Assembly: GCA_900321645.1 (NCBI GenBank)
Contig: ONWZ01000016.1
Span: forward strand, 1 to 15,519
Length of the DNA stretch: 15,519 bases
Reading direction: 5' to 3'
DNA from: an uncultured Eubacteriales bacterium
GTDB taxonomy: Bacteria > Bacillota_I > Bacilli_A > RF39 > UBA660
Shown here: positions 5,994-12,325 of the stretch, piece by piece
Layout: each line of letters opens with the position of its first letter
Position numbering within the stretch: the stretch's first letter is position 1
The notes under the pieces: generated by a model
Told to the model about the DNA's origin: nothing
What the model saw: the letters and a program-made list of their open reading frames with translations, nothing else
Databases searched by the model: none
Translations under genes and position numbers: made by a program

Positions 5994-7387
5994 TATTTAA
6001 TCACCTCATAAGTAGTTCCTTCACGAGTATCTTTTAAAATAATGCCTTTATTTTGTAGTTCTTCACGTATTTGATCAGCTAAAGCATAGTCTTTATTAGT
6101 CTTTGCTGCTTTTCTTTTTTCAATCATCTCTTCAATATACTGAACTAATTCTGTATCATGTTTTTCTTCTTTTAATAAATCTAATGATAATACTTTATCG
6201 AATGATTCGATTAAAGCTAACTTAGTATTATTATTGATATCACTCTTAATAACATCATATAGGGTAGTTAGGGCATTGGAAGTATTTAAATTATCTTCCA
6301 ATGCTGCTTTAAACTTACTATTATACTTATCAAAATCAGATTGATTGATTGGTGAATCATCGTTTTGGATGTTTTTAATTCTGCTTAATAGTTTTTTATA
6401 AGCATTTTCAGCCGTATCTAAAGCTTCATAAGAGAATACTAATTGTTTTCTAAAATGGCTTTGTAGACATAAAAATCTAAAACTTAATGGGTTATAGCCT
6501 TTTGATTCAAGTACACTAACTGTTAAGGTGGCTCCTTTTGATTTACTCATTTTGCCTTCTTCGTCCATCAAGTGTTCATTATGGAACCAATAATTACACC
6601 ATTTATGACCAATATAACTTTCCGATTGAGCTATTTCATTGGTATGATGTGGGAAGATATTATCGACACCACCGCCATGAATATCAAGATATTCTCCCAA
6701 GTATTTTAAACTAATACCAGAACATTCAATGTGCCAGCCTGGATAACCTAGGCCCCATGGGCTTTCCCATTTCAAATCTTGGTCATCAAATTTAGATTTA
6801 GTAAACCAAAGTACAAAGTCAGCCTTGTTCTTTTTATTATCATCAACTTCAACCGTATCTCTAACGCCGCCAATTAAATCATTAGTATCTTGATTGGTTA
6901 ATACATAATAGTTATCTAATTTTGAAGTATCAAAATAAACATTACCACCAGCAATATAAGCATATCCGGTATCTAGTAACTTGGTAATGATCTTAATATA
7001 TTCATCAATGTTTTCAGTCGCTGGACTAACAATATCAGGACGTTTAATATTTAGTTTCTTAAAATCATCAAAAAAGATATCGGTATAATATTTAGCTATT
7101 TCTAGGACGCCTTTATGTTGTTCTTTAGCACTTTTAACCATTTTATCTTCACCAGTATCAGCATCACTTGATAAGTGGCCAACATCGGTTATGTTCATAC
7201 ATCTAATTACGTTGTATCCCAGATATCTTAAGGTTTTTTCTAAGATATCGTGGCCGATATAGTTACGCATATTACCAATGTGTTGATCGTGATAAACAGT
7301 TGGACCACAGGTATACATTGTGACCTTATCTTTTTGCCAAGGGATAAATTCTTCTTCTTTTTTAGTTAAAGTATTATATATTTTCAT
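5993..7387 (-). CDS. cysS: Cysteinyl-tRNA synthetase
   Basis: The 464-residue protein is a class I synthetase with CGPTVY and HIGN (36-39) in the ATP site and KMSKS (279-283). Zinc ligands are Cys27, Cys222, His247 and Glu251, spaced as in the E. coli enzyme. WHIECSGIS and FPHHTNEIAQSE are family hallmarks. It attaches cysteine to tRNA-Cys in the cytoplasm. The C-terminal part (about 310-464) is helical with a typical RxxAxxxKDYALADQIR-like ending. Length equals that of Bacillus CysS. The ribosome binding site AAGGAG is 8 bases upstream and a strong promoter lies at 7412-7440. No T-box leader is present: the transcript starts only about 20 bases before the ATG. Confidence 0.97.
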   Translation of the reverse strand: MKIYNTLTKKEEEFIPWQKDKVTMYTCGPTVYHDQHIGNMRNYIGHDILEKTLRYLGYNVIRCMNITDVGHLSSDADTGEDKMVKSAKEQHKGVLEIAKYYTDIFFDDFKKLNIKRPDIVSPATENIDEYIKIITKLLDTGYAYIAGGNVYFDTSKLDNYYVLTNQDTNDLIGGVRDTVEVDDNKKNKADFVLWFTKSKFDDQDLKWESPWGLGYPGWHIECSGISLKYLGEYLDIHGGGVDNIFPHHTNEIAQSESYIGHKWCNYWFHNEHLMDEEGKMSKSKGATLTVSVLESKGYNPLSFRFLCLQSHFRKQLVFSYEALDTAENAYKKLLSRIKNIQNDDSPINQSDFDKYNSKFKAALEDNLNTSNALTTLYDVIKSDINNNTKLALIESFDKVLSLDLLKEEKHDTELVQYIEEMIEKRKAAKTNKDYALADQIREELQNKGIILKDTREGTTYEVIK

Positions 7388-7411
7388 ATAATTTCTCCTT
7401 TTTATATAGAT

Positions 7412-7440
7412 ATTATAGCATTTTATATATTTTATGTAAA
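7412..7440 (-). promoter_or_regulatory. Strong promoter of cysS-yugP
   Basis: TTTACA (7435-7440), 17 bases, then TATAAT (7412-7417) preceded by TGC. This is five of six -35 positions, all six -10 positions and an extended -10. The boxes begin only a few bases after the stop of the deoxyribosyltransferase-like gene. Confidence 0.85.
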
Positions 7441-7445
7441 TAAGA

Positions 7446-7886
7446 TTAATGCTGATATTCTTTCAGAAATTTAGCAAGTTCTTCTTCTTTACTAAATATA
7501 TTTTCAAAGATATTATATAATGAATCAGTAGCATCATATTCACCAATGGCATAACACTTTTTACCCATACCATAAGCAATTCCTGCCTCAATATGGCCTG
7601 ATTTACCAGCTGGTAAAACTAATAAGAAGTTTCTTGATGCTTTCTCATTACATAAGTCCTCATTAAAAATGTTTAAAACAACATCACTTTTTAAATCTAG
7701 AGATTCAAAAACAGCCATATTTTCTTCTTCTGTTTGACTACTGTCACCATAAGTATCTTTGGTATTGTCATTCTTTAAAAAACAGTAATATGATACATTG
7801 TATTTATCAAAAATATCACATATGCTTAAAATATTATCTTTATTTCTAGTTTTTCCAGCAATAAAAAATTCATATTTATAATTCAT
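7446..7886 (-). CDS. Nucleoside 2-deoxyribosyltransferase-like protein
   Basis: The 146-residue protein begins YEFFIAGKT and ends with FLLVLPAGKSGHIEAGIAYGMGKKCYAIG in two joined parts. A Rossmann-like start plus a GHIEAG loop with Glu100 is the pattern of nucleoside 2-deoxyribosyltransferases and related small enzymes, where that Glu is the nucleophile. These enzymes cleave or exchange N-glycosidic bonds of (deoxy)nucleosides or nucleotides, and the actual substrate cannot be told. The ATG at 7884-7886 has GAGGTG four to five bases upstream; longer forms starting at TTG 7898 would include the binding site itself and are unlikely. It is a lone gene, divergent from gmk. A TATAAT lies at 7907-7912 without a good -35. 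Confidence 0.7.
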   Translation of the reverse strand: MNYKYEFFIAGKTRNKDNILSICDIFDKYNVSYYCFLKNDNTKDTYGDSSQTEEENMAVFESLDLKSDVVLNIFNEDLCNEKASRNFLLVLPAGKSGHIEAGIAYGMGKKCYAIGEYDATDSLYNIFENIFSKEEELAKFLKEYQH

Positions 7887-7906
7887 AATCCACCTCAATC
7901 ACTTTT

Positions 7907-7912
7907 ATTATA
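7907..7912 (-). promoter_or_regulatory. -10 box of the deoxyribosyltransferase-like gene
   Basis: A perfect TATAAT stands about 20 bases before the start codon. No recognisable -35 lies at 16-18 bases, so the promoter may be weak or need an activator. Confidence 0.45.
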
Positions 7913-7950
7913 ACATAAGATGTAAAGTTTTAATAAAGTTTGCTTTTTAA

Positions 7951-7980
7951 TTGATTTATTATTTTGATTTTTGTTATAAT
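7951..7980 (+). promoter_or_regulatory. Promoter of gmk
   Basis: TTGATT (7951-7956), 18 bases, then TATAAT (7975-7980) preceded by TGT. The start codon of gmk is 17 bases further on, behind a GAGG site. Confidence 0.75.
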
Positions 7981-7997
7981 TAAAAAAGAGGTATATT

Positions 7998-8552
7998 ATG
8001 GGAAAAGGAAAATTTATTGTTATTTCAGGCCCTTCAGGCGTAGGTAAGGGTACTATTTGTAAAAAACTATTCAAAGAAATAAATGCTTGGTATTCGGTGT
8101 CATTTACGACAAGAGCTCCTAGAGAAGGGGAAATAGATGGTGTTAATTATTTCTTTGTTACCAAAGAAGAATTCTTAAAGCGAATCGATGAGGGAGAGTT
8201 TTTAGAATATAATTATTATAACGATAATTACTACGGAACATCTAAAAAGATTGTTTTAGAGAAAATGGAGCAAGGAATTAATGTGTTTTCAGAAATAGAT
8301 GTCAATGGTGCCCGTAATATTAAAAAAATATTTCCAGATGCACTCCTTATATATATTGCGCCGCCATCAATGGATGAGTTAAGGAAGAGGCTAATTGGTA
8401 GGGGAACTGATCCGATTGAGCGAATCAATGAAAGATTATCCATTGCCGAAGAAGAAATGAAACAGGTCGGTTTTTATGATTATGTGGTCGTCAATGATGA
8501 GTTAGAAAAAGCTACAAAAGAAGTAAAAGAGATAATATTAAAAGAAATATAA
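7998..8552 (+). CDS. gmk: Guanylate kinase
   Basis: The 184-residue protein has the P-loop GPSGVGKGT (11-19), the GMP-binding segment SFTTRAPREGEIDGVNYFF (35-53), YYGTSK (78-83) and SEIDVNGA (98-105). The lid carries RLxxRGTD. It phosphorylates GMP and dGMP to the diphosphates with ATP in nucleotide metabolism. Length is slightly short of the usual 190-210 but all motifs are present. The start has an AAAGAGG binding site about 7 bases upstream. It is a single-gene unit with its own promoter and a terminator covering the stop codon. It is not linked to rpoZ or the coaBC genes that often follow it in Bacilli. Confidence 0.97.
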   Translation: MGKGKFIVISGPSGVGKGTICKKLFKEINAWYSVSFTTRAPREGEIDGVNYFFVTKEEFLKRIDEGEFLEYNYYNDNYYGTSKKIVLEKMEQGINVFSEIDVNGARNIKKIFPDALLIYIAPPSMDELRKRLIGRGTDPIERINERLSIAEEEMKQVGFYDYVVVNDELEKATKEVKEIILKEI

Positions 8553-8570
8553 TGCTTATATTTCTTTTTT
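8541..8570 (+). terminator. Terminator of gmk, probably shared with the convergent gene
   Basis: A perfect 12-bp stem, AAAGAAATATAA/TTATATTTCTTT with a 3-base loop (8541-8567), is followed by T. It contains the stop codons of gmk (8550-8552) and of the convergent gene (8556-8558). On the minus strand the T-run is interrupted, so termination there is probably weaker. Confidence 0.85.
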
Positions 8571-9194
8571 CTTTATATAGTGTTTAATTAGTTTTTTAGT
8601 TTTTAATTCATCATGTAATAATTCAAATGTATCAATATCATATATTGGCAATTGATAACCATATTGTGTTAATAATTCATTTATCTTATTAATTTGTTTA
8701 TAAACAATGCTACAAGTAATTGCTTCAGGTAAAATTATGTCACTCATTCTTTTTACCGGTAATGTTATACCGGTCATTAATTTTAATGGTATAGAATCTT
8801 TGACTTGCACCTCATCTGGCATATCACTATATCTATCAGTTTTAGATAGCCCTAATTCTTCCATCCTTGAAAAATAGGCTTCATCAACGCCATTAAATGG
8901 AATTATTATGGGATTAATTATTGGCAATGCTTCTTTAGGAAACATTAATGATAAAGAATAGCAAATATAGTTATCATATGCACTTTGATCAAAATTAATA
9001 TCTTTTTTGGCATAATCACATAATGAGATATAATCTAGACCATTATAAAATATGCGGCCATTCATATCATTACGCAATCTAGCTGATAAAAGAGCTTTAG
9101 ATTCAAGAATTTGCTTTAAAATTCTTAATGTAACTTTTGAATTATATAATTCACTTTCAGCATATATGGCATGTAAGCAAATATCTTTATCCAT
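8556..9194 (-). CDS. Unrecognised protein with weak ADP-ribosyltransferase-like features
   Basis: This 212-residue soluble protein is not one I can name. Its start has His8 in LHAIYAESE, followed by TLRILKQILESKALLSARLR, a 'locate the helix, then the S-R strand' pattern. Next come FYNGLDYISLCDY (49-61) and SAYDNYICYSLSLMF (71-85), and finally Glu128 in PDEVQVKDSIPLKLMTGI. His near the start, a middle Ser/Tyr segment and a late E-V-x-V strand before 'IP' is the layout of some ADP-ribosyltransferase folds (Tpt1, DarT). This is a weak analogy. The chosen ATG (9192-9194) has AGAGGTGAT four bases upstream; longer forms are unsupported. It has a consensus promoter and stands between two terminators, so it is expressed alone. 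Confidence 0.6.
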   Translation of the reverse strand: MDKDICLHAIYAESELYNSKVTLRILKQILESKALLSARLRNDMNGRIFYNGLDYISLCDYAKKDINFDQSAYDNYICYSLSLMFPKEALPIINPIIIPFNGVDEAYFSRMEELGLSKTDRYSDMPDEVQVKDSIPLKLMTGITLPVKRMSDIILPEAITCSIVYKQINKINELLTQYGYQLPIYDIDTFELLHDELKTKKLIKHYIKKKEI

Positions 9195-9220
9195 GTTAAT
9201 CACCTCTTTGCCGGGTATAT

Positions 9221-9249
9221 ATATTAACACATTACTATATATTTGTCAA
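9221..9249 (-). promoter_or_regulatory. Strong promoter of the 8556-9194 gene
   Basis: A perfect TTGACA (9244-9249) and TAATAT (9221-9226) preceded by TGT are spaced by 17 bases. It follows directly after the terminator of the upstream operon and is the only perfect -35 in the window. Confidence 0.75.
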
Positions 9250-9274
9250 AAAGATCACATTATTAATGTGATCT
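9247..9274 (-). terminator. Terminator of the HerA-like ATPase operon
   Basis: A perfect 10-bp stem, AGATCACATT/AATGTGATCT with a 3-base loop (9252-9274), is followed by five T on the minus strand. It covers the stop codon of the 99-residue gene. Its T-tract is also the start of the TTGACA box of the next promoter. Confidence 0.85.
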
Positions 9275-9562
9275 CTTTTTGGTTTTATTTGTTTCTTCAC
9301 CATATAATTCTTCATATATTGTTTGATAATCAATTACCAATTGTTCATCAAATGTTTTTACGTAATTACATAGTTTTATGAACAAATCATAACACTTATC
9401 AGTTGGGATATTAAGTAATTCTTCAAAAGTATTCTCTATTAATCGTTTATTTCTAATACCATTATCAATAAGATATGTGACTTTGATATTTAATTGTTGA
9501 TATGCTAATTCATATAATTCCATTAAACTATTTAGCATATCTTTTAATTCTTTACCAGGCAT
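9263..9562 (-). CDS. Small helical protein coupled to the HerA-like ATPase
   Basis: The 99-residue protein has no family I recognise. It seems to be nearly all helical: about 4-25 (LKDMLNSLMELYELAYQQL), 27-50 and 54-70, then 74-88 with a charged C-terminus (EETNKTKKRSH). It has no signal peptide or membrane segment. The start codon overlaps the ATPase stop as TAATG, so its translation depends on the ATPase gene, and the two very likely act together. It is the last gene of the operon and ends in a strong terminator. A regulatory subunit or adaptor is possible, but that is only inferred from coupling. Confidence 0.7.
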   Translation of the reverse strand: MPGKELKDMLNSLMELYELAYQQLNIKVTYLIDNGIRNKRLIENTFEELLNIPTDKCYDLFIKLCNYVKTFDEQLVIDYQTIYEELYGEETNKTKKRSH

Positions 9563-11112
9563 TATTTAAAGATGCCTTTTAACACTTTGTTTATTCCCTT
9601 ATTTAAAGCTTTATCAATTGTTTTATTAACTACTTTTTTACCTAATTTATAGCCAGCTGAACTCTTGATAGCCTTTTCTCTTTCTTTTTTTGCTTTTTCT
9701 TCTTCTTTTTTGATTTTTTCGGCTTCTTTTCGAGCTTTTTCTTCTTCTTTGAGTCTCTTTGCTTCAGCTTTCTCTTCTTCAAGTTTCTTTTTTTCAGCTT
9801 CTTGTAGAGCTTGTCTTTCAGCTCTTAATTTTGATAATTTTTCATATGCTGTTTCTCTATTTATAGGTTCCCTATAGATTGTCTCCATTTGACTATTACT
9901 AATGATATTATCCATTTCTTCTTTGGCAATTTCACCCATATAACTTTGTGGTGGTAAAATCTTAGCAAGTTCTACGACACTTGGCATACCTTCTTCATTC
10001 ACAAATGACACTAACGCTTCACCAGTACCTAATTCAAGAATGGCTTTTTCGGTATCTAATTTAGGATTTTCTCTTAAAGTACTAGCTGCTACTTTAACAG
10101 CTTTTAATTCTTGTGGCGTATAAGCTCTTAAGCAATGTTGAACACGATTACCAAGTTGACCTAATATTTCATCAGGAATATCGGCTGGACTTTGTGATAC
10201 AAAAATGACTGAGATACCTTTAGATCTAATTAATTTAATAATTTGGGTTATTTTTTTAATTACTTCTTTATTCATCTCGCTGAATATTAAGTGGGCTTCA
10301 TCTAAGAATAAAACGGCTTTTGGTTTTTCTAAATCTCCAACTTCAGGCAATTTATCATAAAATGATGATAATAACCACACAAGTAATGAAGCATATAATG
10401 TAGGTTTTTTAACTAATTCGCGGCATTCGATAATATTGATATAGCCACTACCAGATTCTTCAGTAACTTTCATTAAATCTTTTATGTCAAGATTTTTTTC
10501 ACCAAACATTTTAGTGCCATCTTCGCCCTCTAAAACGGTAATTTTTCTTATTACGGTATTAATACTTACCGGATTAATATTTCCATAGTCAACACTATAT
10601 TCTTTAGCCTTTTCGGAAATTTCTTGCAATAGTATTTTTAAATCAGCTAAATTTATTATTTCATTTCCTTCATCTTTAGCAATTTGAAAAGCAATATTAA
10701 GCAAACTTTCACCAGCCTCAGATAAATCTAAAATAATTGATAATAGAGTTGGTCCCATATCGGATACAGTAAGCCTAACAGGGTGTCCTGCCTCACCATA
10801 TACATCCCAAAATCTAACTGGGAATTTTTTTAATTCATAATTGATTTCTTCAAGCCCCAATTTAGTTATTCTTTTTTCAATGTTTTCACTCATTTCACCA
10901 ATTCTTGCGCATCCAGATACGTCACCTTTGATATCCATTAGAATGCTTGGAATACCAGCTGATGATAGCGTTTCAGCAATTACCTTCATCGTTATTGTTT
11001 TACCAGAACCAGATGCTCCCGTAATAACACCATGACGGTTTAACATGCCAGGATTTAATGATATAAATCCTTCGCTACTTTTAGCAATTATTAGTTTGTT
11101 ATTAAAATACAT
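9562..11112 (-). CDS. HerA-like ATPase (DUF853/YjgR type)
   Basis: The 516-residue protein has Walker A GASGSGKT (32-39), the MDIKGDVSG strand (59-67), Walker B AVLFLDEAH (266-274) and the sensor-like SVIFVSQSPADIPDEILGQL (301-320). GNRVQHCLRAYTP follows, with a likely arginine finger. These are the marks of the DUF853 (E. coli YjgR) branch of HerA/FtsK-related P-loop ATPases, thought to form hexameric DNA motors; the exact role is unknown. Residues 424-482 form a long Lys/Glu-rich coiled coil, followed by a basic amphipathic tail ending in NKVLKGIFK. The start has GGAGG 7 bases upstream. The gene is the first of a two-gene operon. No nuclease gene (NurA or SIR2) is adjacent. Confidence 0.85.
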   Translation of the reverse strand: MYFNNKLIIAKSSEGFISLNPGMLNRHGVITGASGSGKTITMKVIAETLSSAGIPSILMDIKGDVSGCARIGEMSENIEKRITKLGLEEINYELKKFPVRFWDVYGEAGHPVRLTVSDMGPTLLSIILDLSEAGESLLNIAFQIAKDEGNEIINLADLKILLQEISEKAKEYSVDYGNINPVSINTVIRKITVLEGEDGTKMFGEKNLDIKDLMKVTEESGSGYINIIECRELVKKPTLYASLLVWLLSSFYDKLPEVGDLEKPKAVLFLDEAHLIFSEMNKEVIKKITQIIKLIRSKGISVIFVSQSPADIPDEILGQLGNRVQHCLRAYTPQELKAVKVAASTLRENPKLDTEKAILELGTGEALVSFVNEEGMPSVVELAKILPPQSYMGEIAKEEMDNIISNSQMETIYREPINRETAYEKLSKLRAERQALQEAEKKKLEEEKAEAKRLKEEEKARKEAEKIKKEEEKAKKEREKAIKSSAGYKLGKKVVNKTIDKALNKGINKVLKGIFK

Positions 11113-11134
11113 AATAGACCTCCATCTTGATTTA

Positions 11135-11146
11135 ATTATATCATAA
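11135..11146 (-). promoter_or_regulatory. Extended -10 of the HerA-like operon
   Basis: TTATGATATAAT on the minus strand contains TGA plus a perfect TATAAT. No good -35 is found 17 bases upstream, so it probably relies on the extended -10. The same 12 bases occur in the opposite orientation at 11176-11187. Confidence 0.6.
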
Positions 11147-11175
11147 GTTTAGGAATTATTATATTTATTTTATTT

Positions 11176-11187
11176 TTATGATATAAT
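11176..11187 (+). promoter_or_regulatory. Extended -10 of the CPBP protease gene
   Basis: TTATGATATAAT on the plus strand, TGA plus TATAAT, is a perfect inverted copy of the divergent promoter at 11135-11146. The start codon follows 16 bases later, which leaves a short leader with AGGTGAT. Confidence 0.6.
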
Positions 11188-11203
11188 GATAATAGGTGAT
11201 AGT

Positions 11204-12277
11204 ATGAAACGAAGAATATATTTTCTAATTTCTGGGTTAATTCAAATGATGATTTCAGTGTATGCAATATTTACAGCTGACAAATTAGCAAATGCGATGC
11301 TAGATACATTAAGTATATATCCAGAAAATATGCGAGCAAGATTAACGGATTTATTACAAAACTCGGGAGGAACTTACTTTATTATTTTAGCTGTGATATG
11401 TATTGTTTTGAATATATTTATTATTGTTTGGGCCTTAAATGATAAATTAGTTAAGAATAGGGGAAAGGTAATTGGTTGTTCAGTAGCTTCAATTTTTTGT
11501 GCTGCATACCAATTTATTGAATTGTTAGCCATTATTAACATCATTGTTATGGTTACTGCCAAACGAGAAAGAAAAGAAGATTCACCAACGGAAAAAGAAA
11601 AATTACCAGTTCTAAAAAGGGAAAAAGTTGATAAATCAAAAATGATAGCGGCACTTGTCTTATTAATTGTATATTTTTCACAATTCATATGGAAAGATAT
11701 GTTACCAGAAGGGGAAAAAATAGGGGTAATTACTGCAATATTCTTTTATCTTACAATGATTATTTTATCAATTACTTTATTATTTCCATTACTTAATAGT
11801 AATTTTAAAACCTTTAAAGAACATTTTAAAGCATATATTGGCAATCTCATGGGGGATGTTGGTAAATTTTATTTAGCTTATATTGTGATTGCTTTATTTG
11901 CTTCATTCTTGACAAAATCTGATACTTCAGTTAACCAAACCAATATTGAGGCAATGCCAATATGGTTATCTTTACCATTAGCAGTTATTTATGCGCCAAT
12001 TGTCGAAGAATCATTATTTAGAGGTTGCCTACGTAGATTTTTTAAGAATGATAAAGTATTTATTATCATATCAGCGATTAGTTTTGGTTTATTGCACACA
12101 ATATTTAGTGAACCAAATTTATATAATGCAATAGTAATGGGAATTCCATATATGGCGATTGGAGGATTTTTGGCTTATTTGTATACTAAAACAAATAATA
12201 TGTGTACAAATATGGCATTCCATGCTTTTCACAATGCAATTGTGATGATTTTTGTAATTTTAATTAAGGGCCTATAA
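11204..12277 (+). CDS. CPBP-family intramembrane metalloprotease with extra N-terminal membrane part
   Basis: The 357-residue protein has about eight or more membrane segments. The C-terminal half carries the CPBP (CAAX protease/Abi) motifs: EESLFRG (268-274, the EExxxR motif), FGLLH (294-298) and FHAFHNA (339-345). These residues form the glutamate-based active site in the membrane. The N-terminal part (about 1-120) has three or four further helices and a polar linker (118-147, TAKRERKEDSPTEKEK) joining the halves. Members cleave prenylated or peptide substrates, or act in bacteriocin self-immunity; the substrate here is unknown. The ATG at 11204 has AGGTGAT three bases upstream. An ATG at 11186 lies inside the -10 box and is excluded. 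A hairpin terminator follows. Confidence 0.88.
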   Translation: MKRRIYFLISGLIQMMISVYAIFTADKLANAMLDTLSIYPENMRARLTDLLQNSGGTYFIILAVICIVLNIFIIVWALNDKLVKNRGKVIGCSVASIFCAAYQFIELLAIINIIVMVTAKRERKEDSPTEKEKLPVLKREKVDKSKMIAALVLLIVYFSQFIWKDMLPEGEKIGVITAIFFYLTMIILSITLLFPLLNSNFKTFKEHFKAYIGNLMGDVGKFYLAYIVIALFASFLTKSDTSVNQTNIEAMPIWLSLPLAVIYAPIVEESLFRGCLRRFFKNDKVFIIISAISFGLLHTIFSEPNLYNAIVMGIPYMAIGGFLAYLYTKTNNMCTNMAFHAFHNAIVMIFVILIKGL

Positions 12278-12302
12278 GATTAGTCATTAGATTAATCTTT
12301 TT
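12277..12302 (+). terminator. Terminator of the CPBP protease gene
   Basis: A 7-bp stem, AAGATTA/TAATCTT with a 10-base loop (12277-12299), is followed by five T. Its stem is rather weak, and no convincing promoter follows before the next gene, so some read-through into the surface protein gene is likely. Confidence 0.65.
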
Positions 12303-12325
12303 GTAATATTAGGAAGTGAGGATGT

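Noticed and set aside
7387..7440. T-box or Cys-responsive leader before cysS
   Set aside because: The promoter is only about 20 bases from the start codon, leaving no room for a leader structure.
9665..9877. Plus-strand frame of 70 codons rich in Ser and Phe
   Set aside because: It is the shadow of the Lys/Glu coiled-coil region of the HerA-like gene; such low-complexity regions open antisense frames.
11186..11203. Upstream ATG extending the CPBP protein by six residues
   Set aside because: It lies inside the -10 box, and the AGGTGAT binding site falls between it and the real start.
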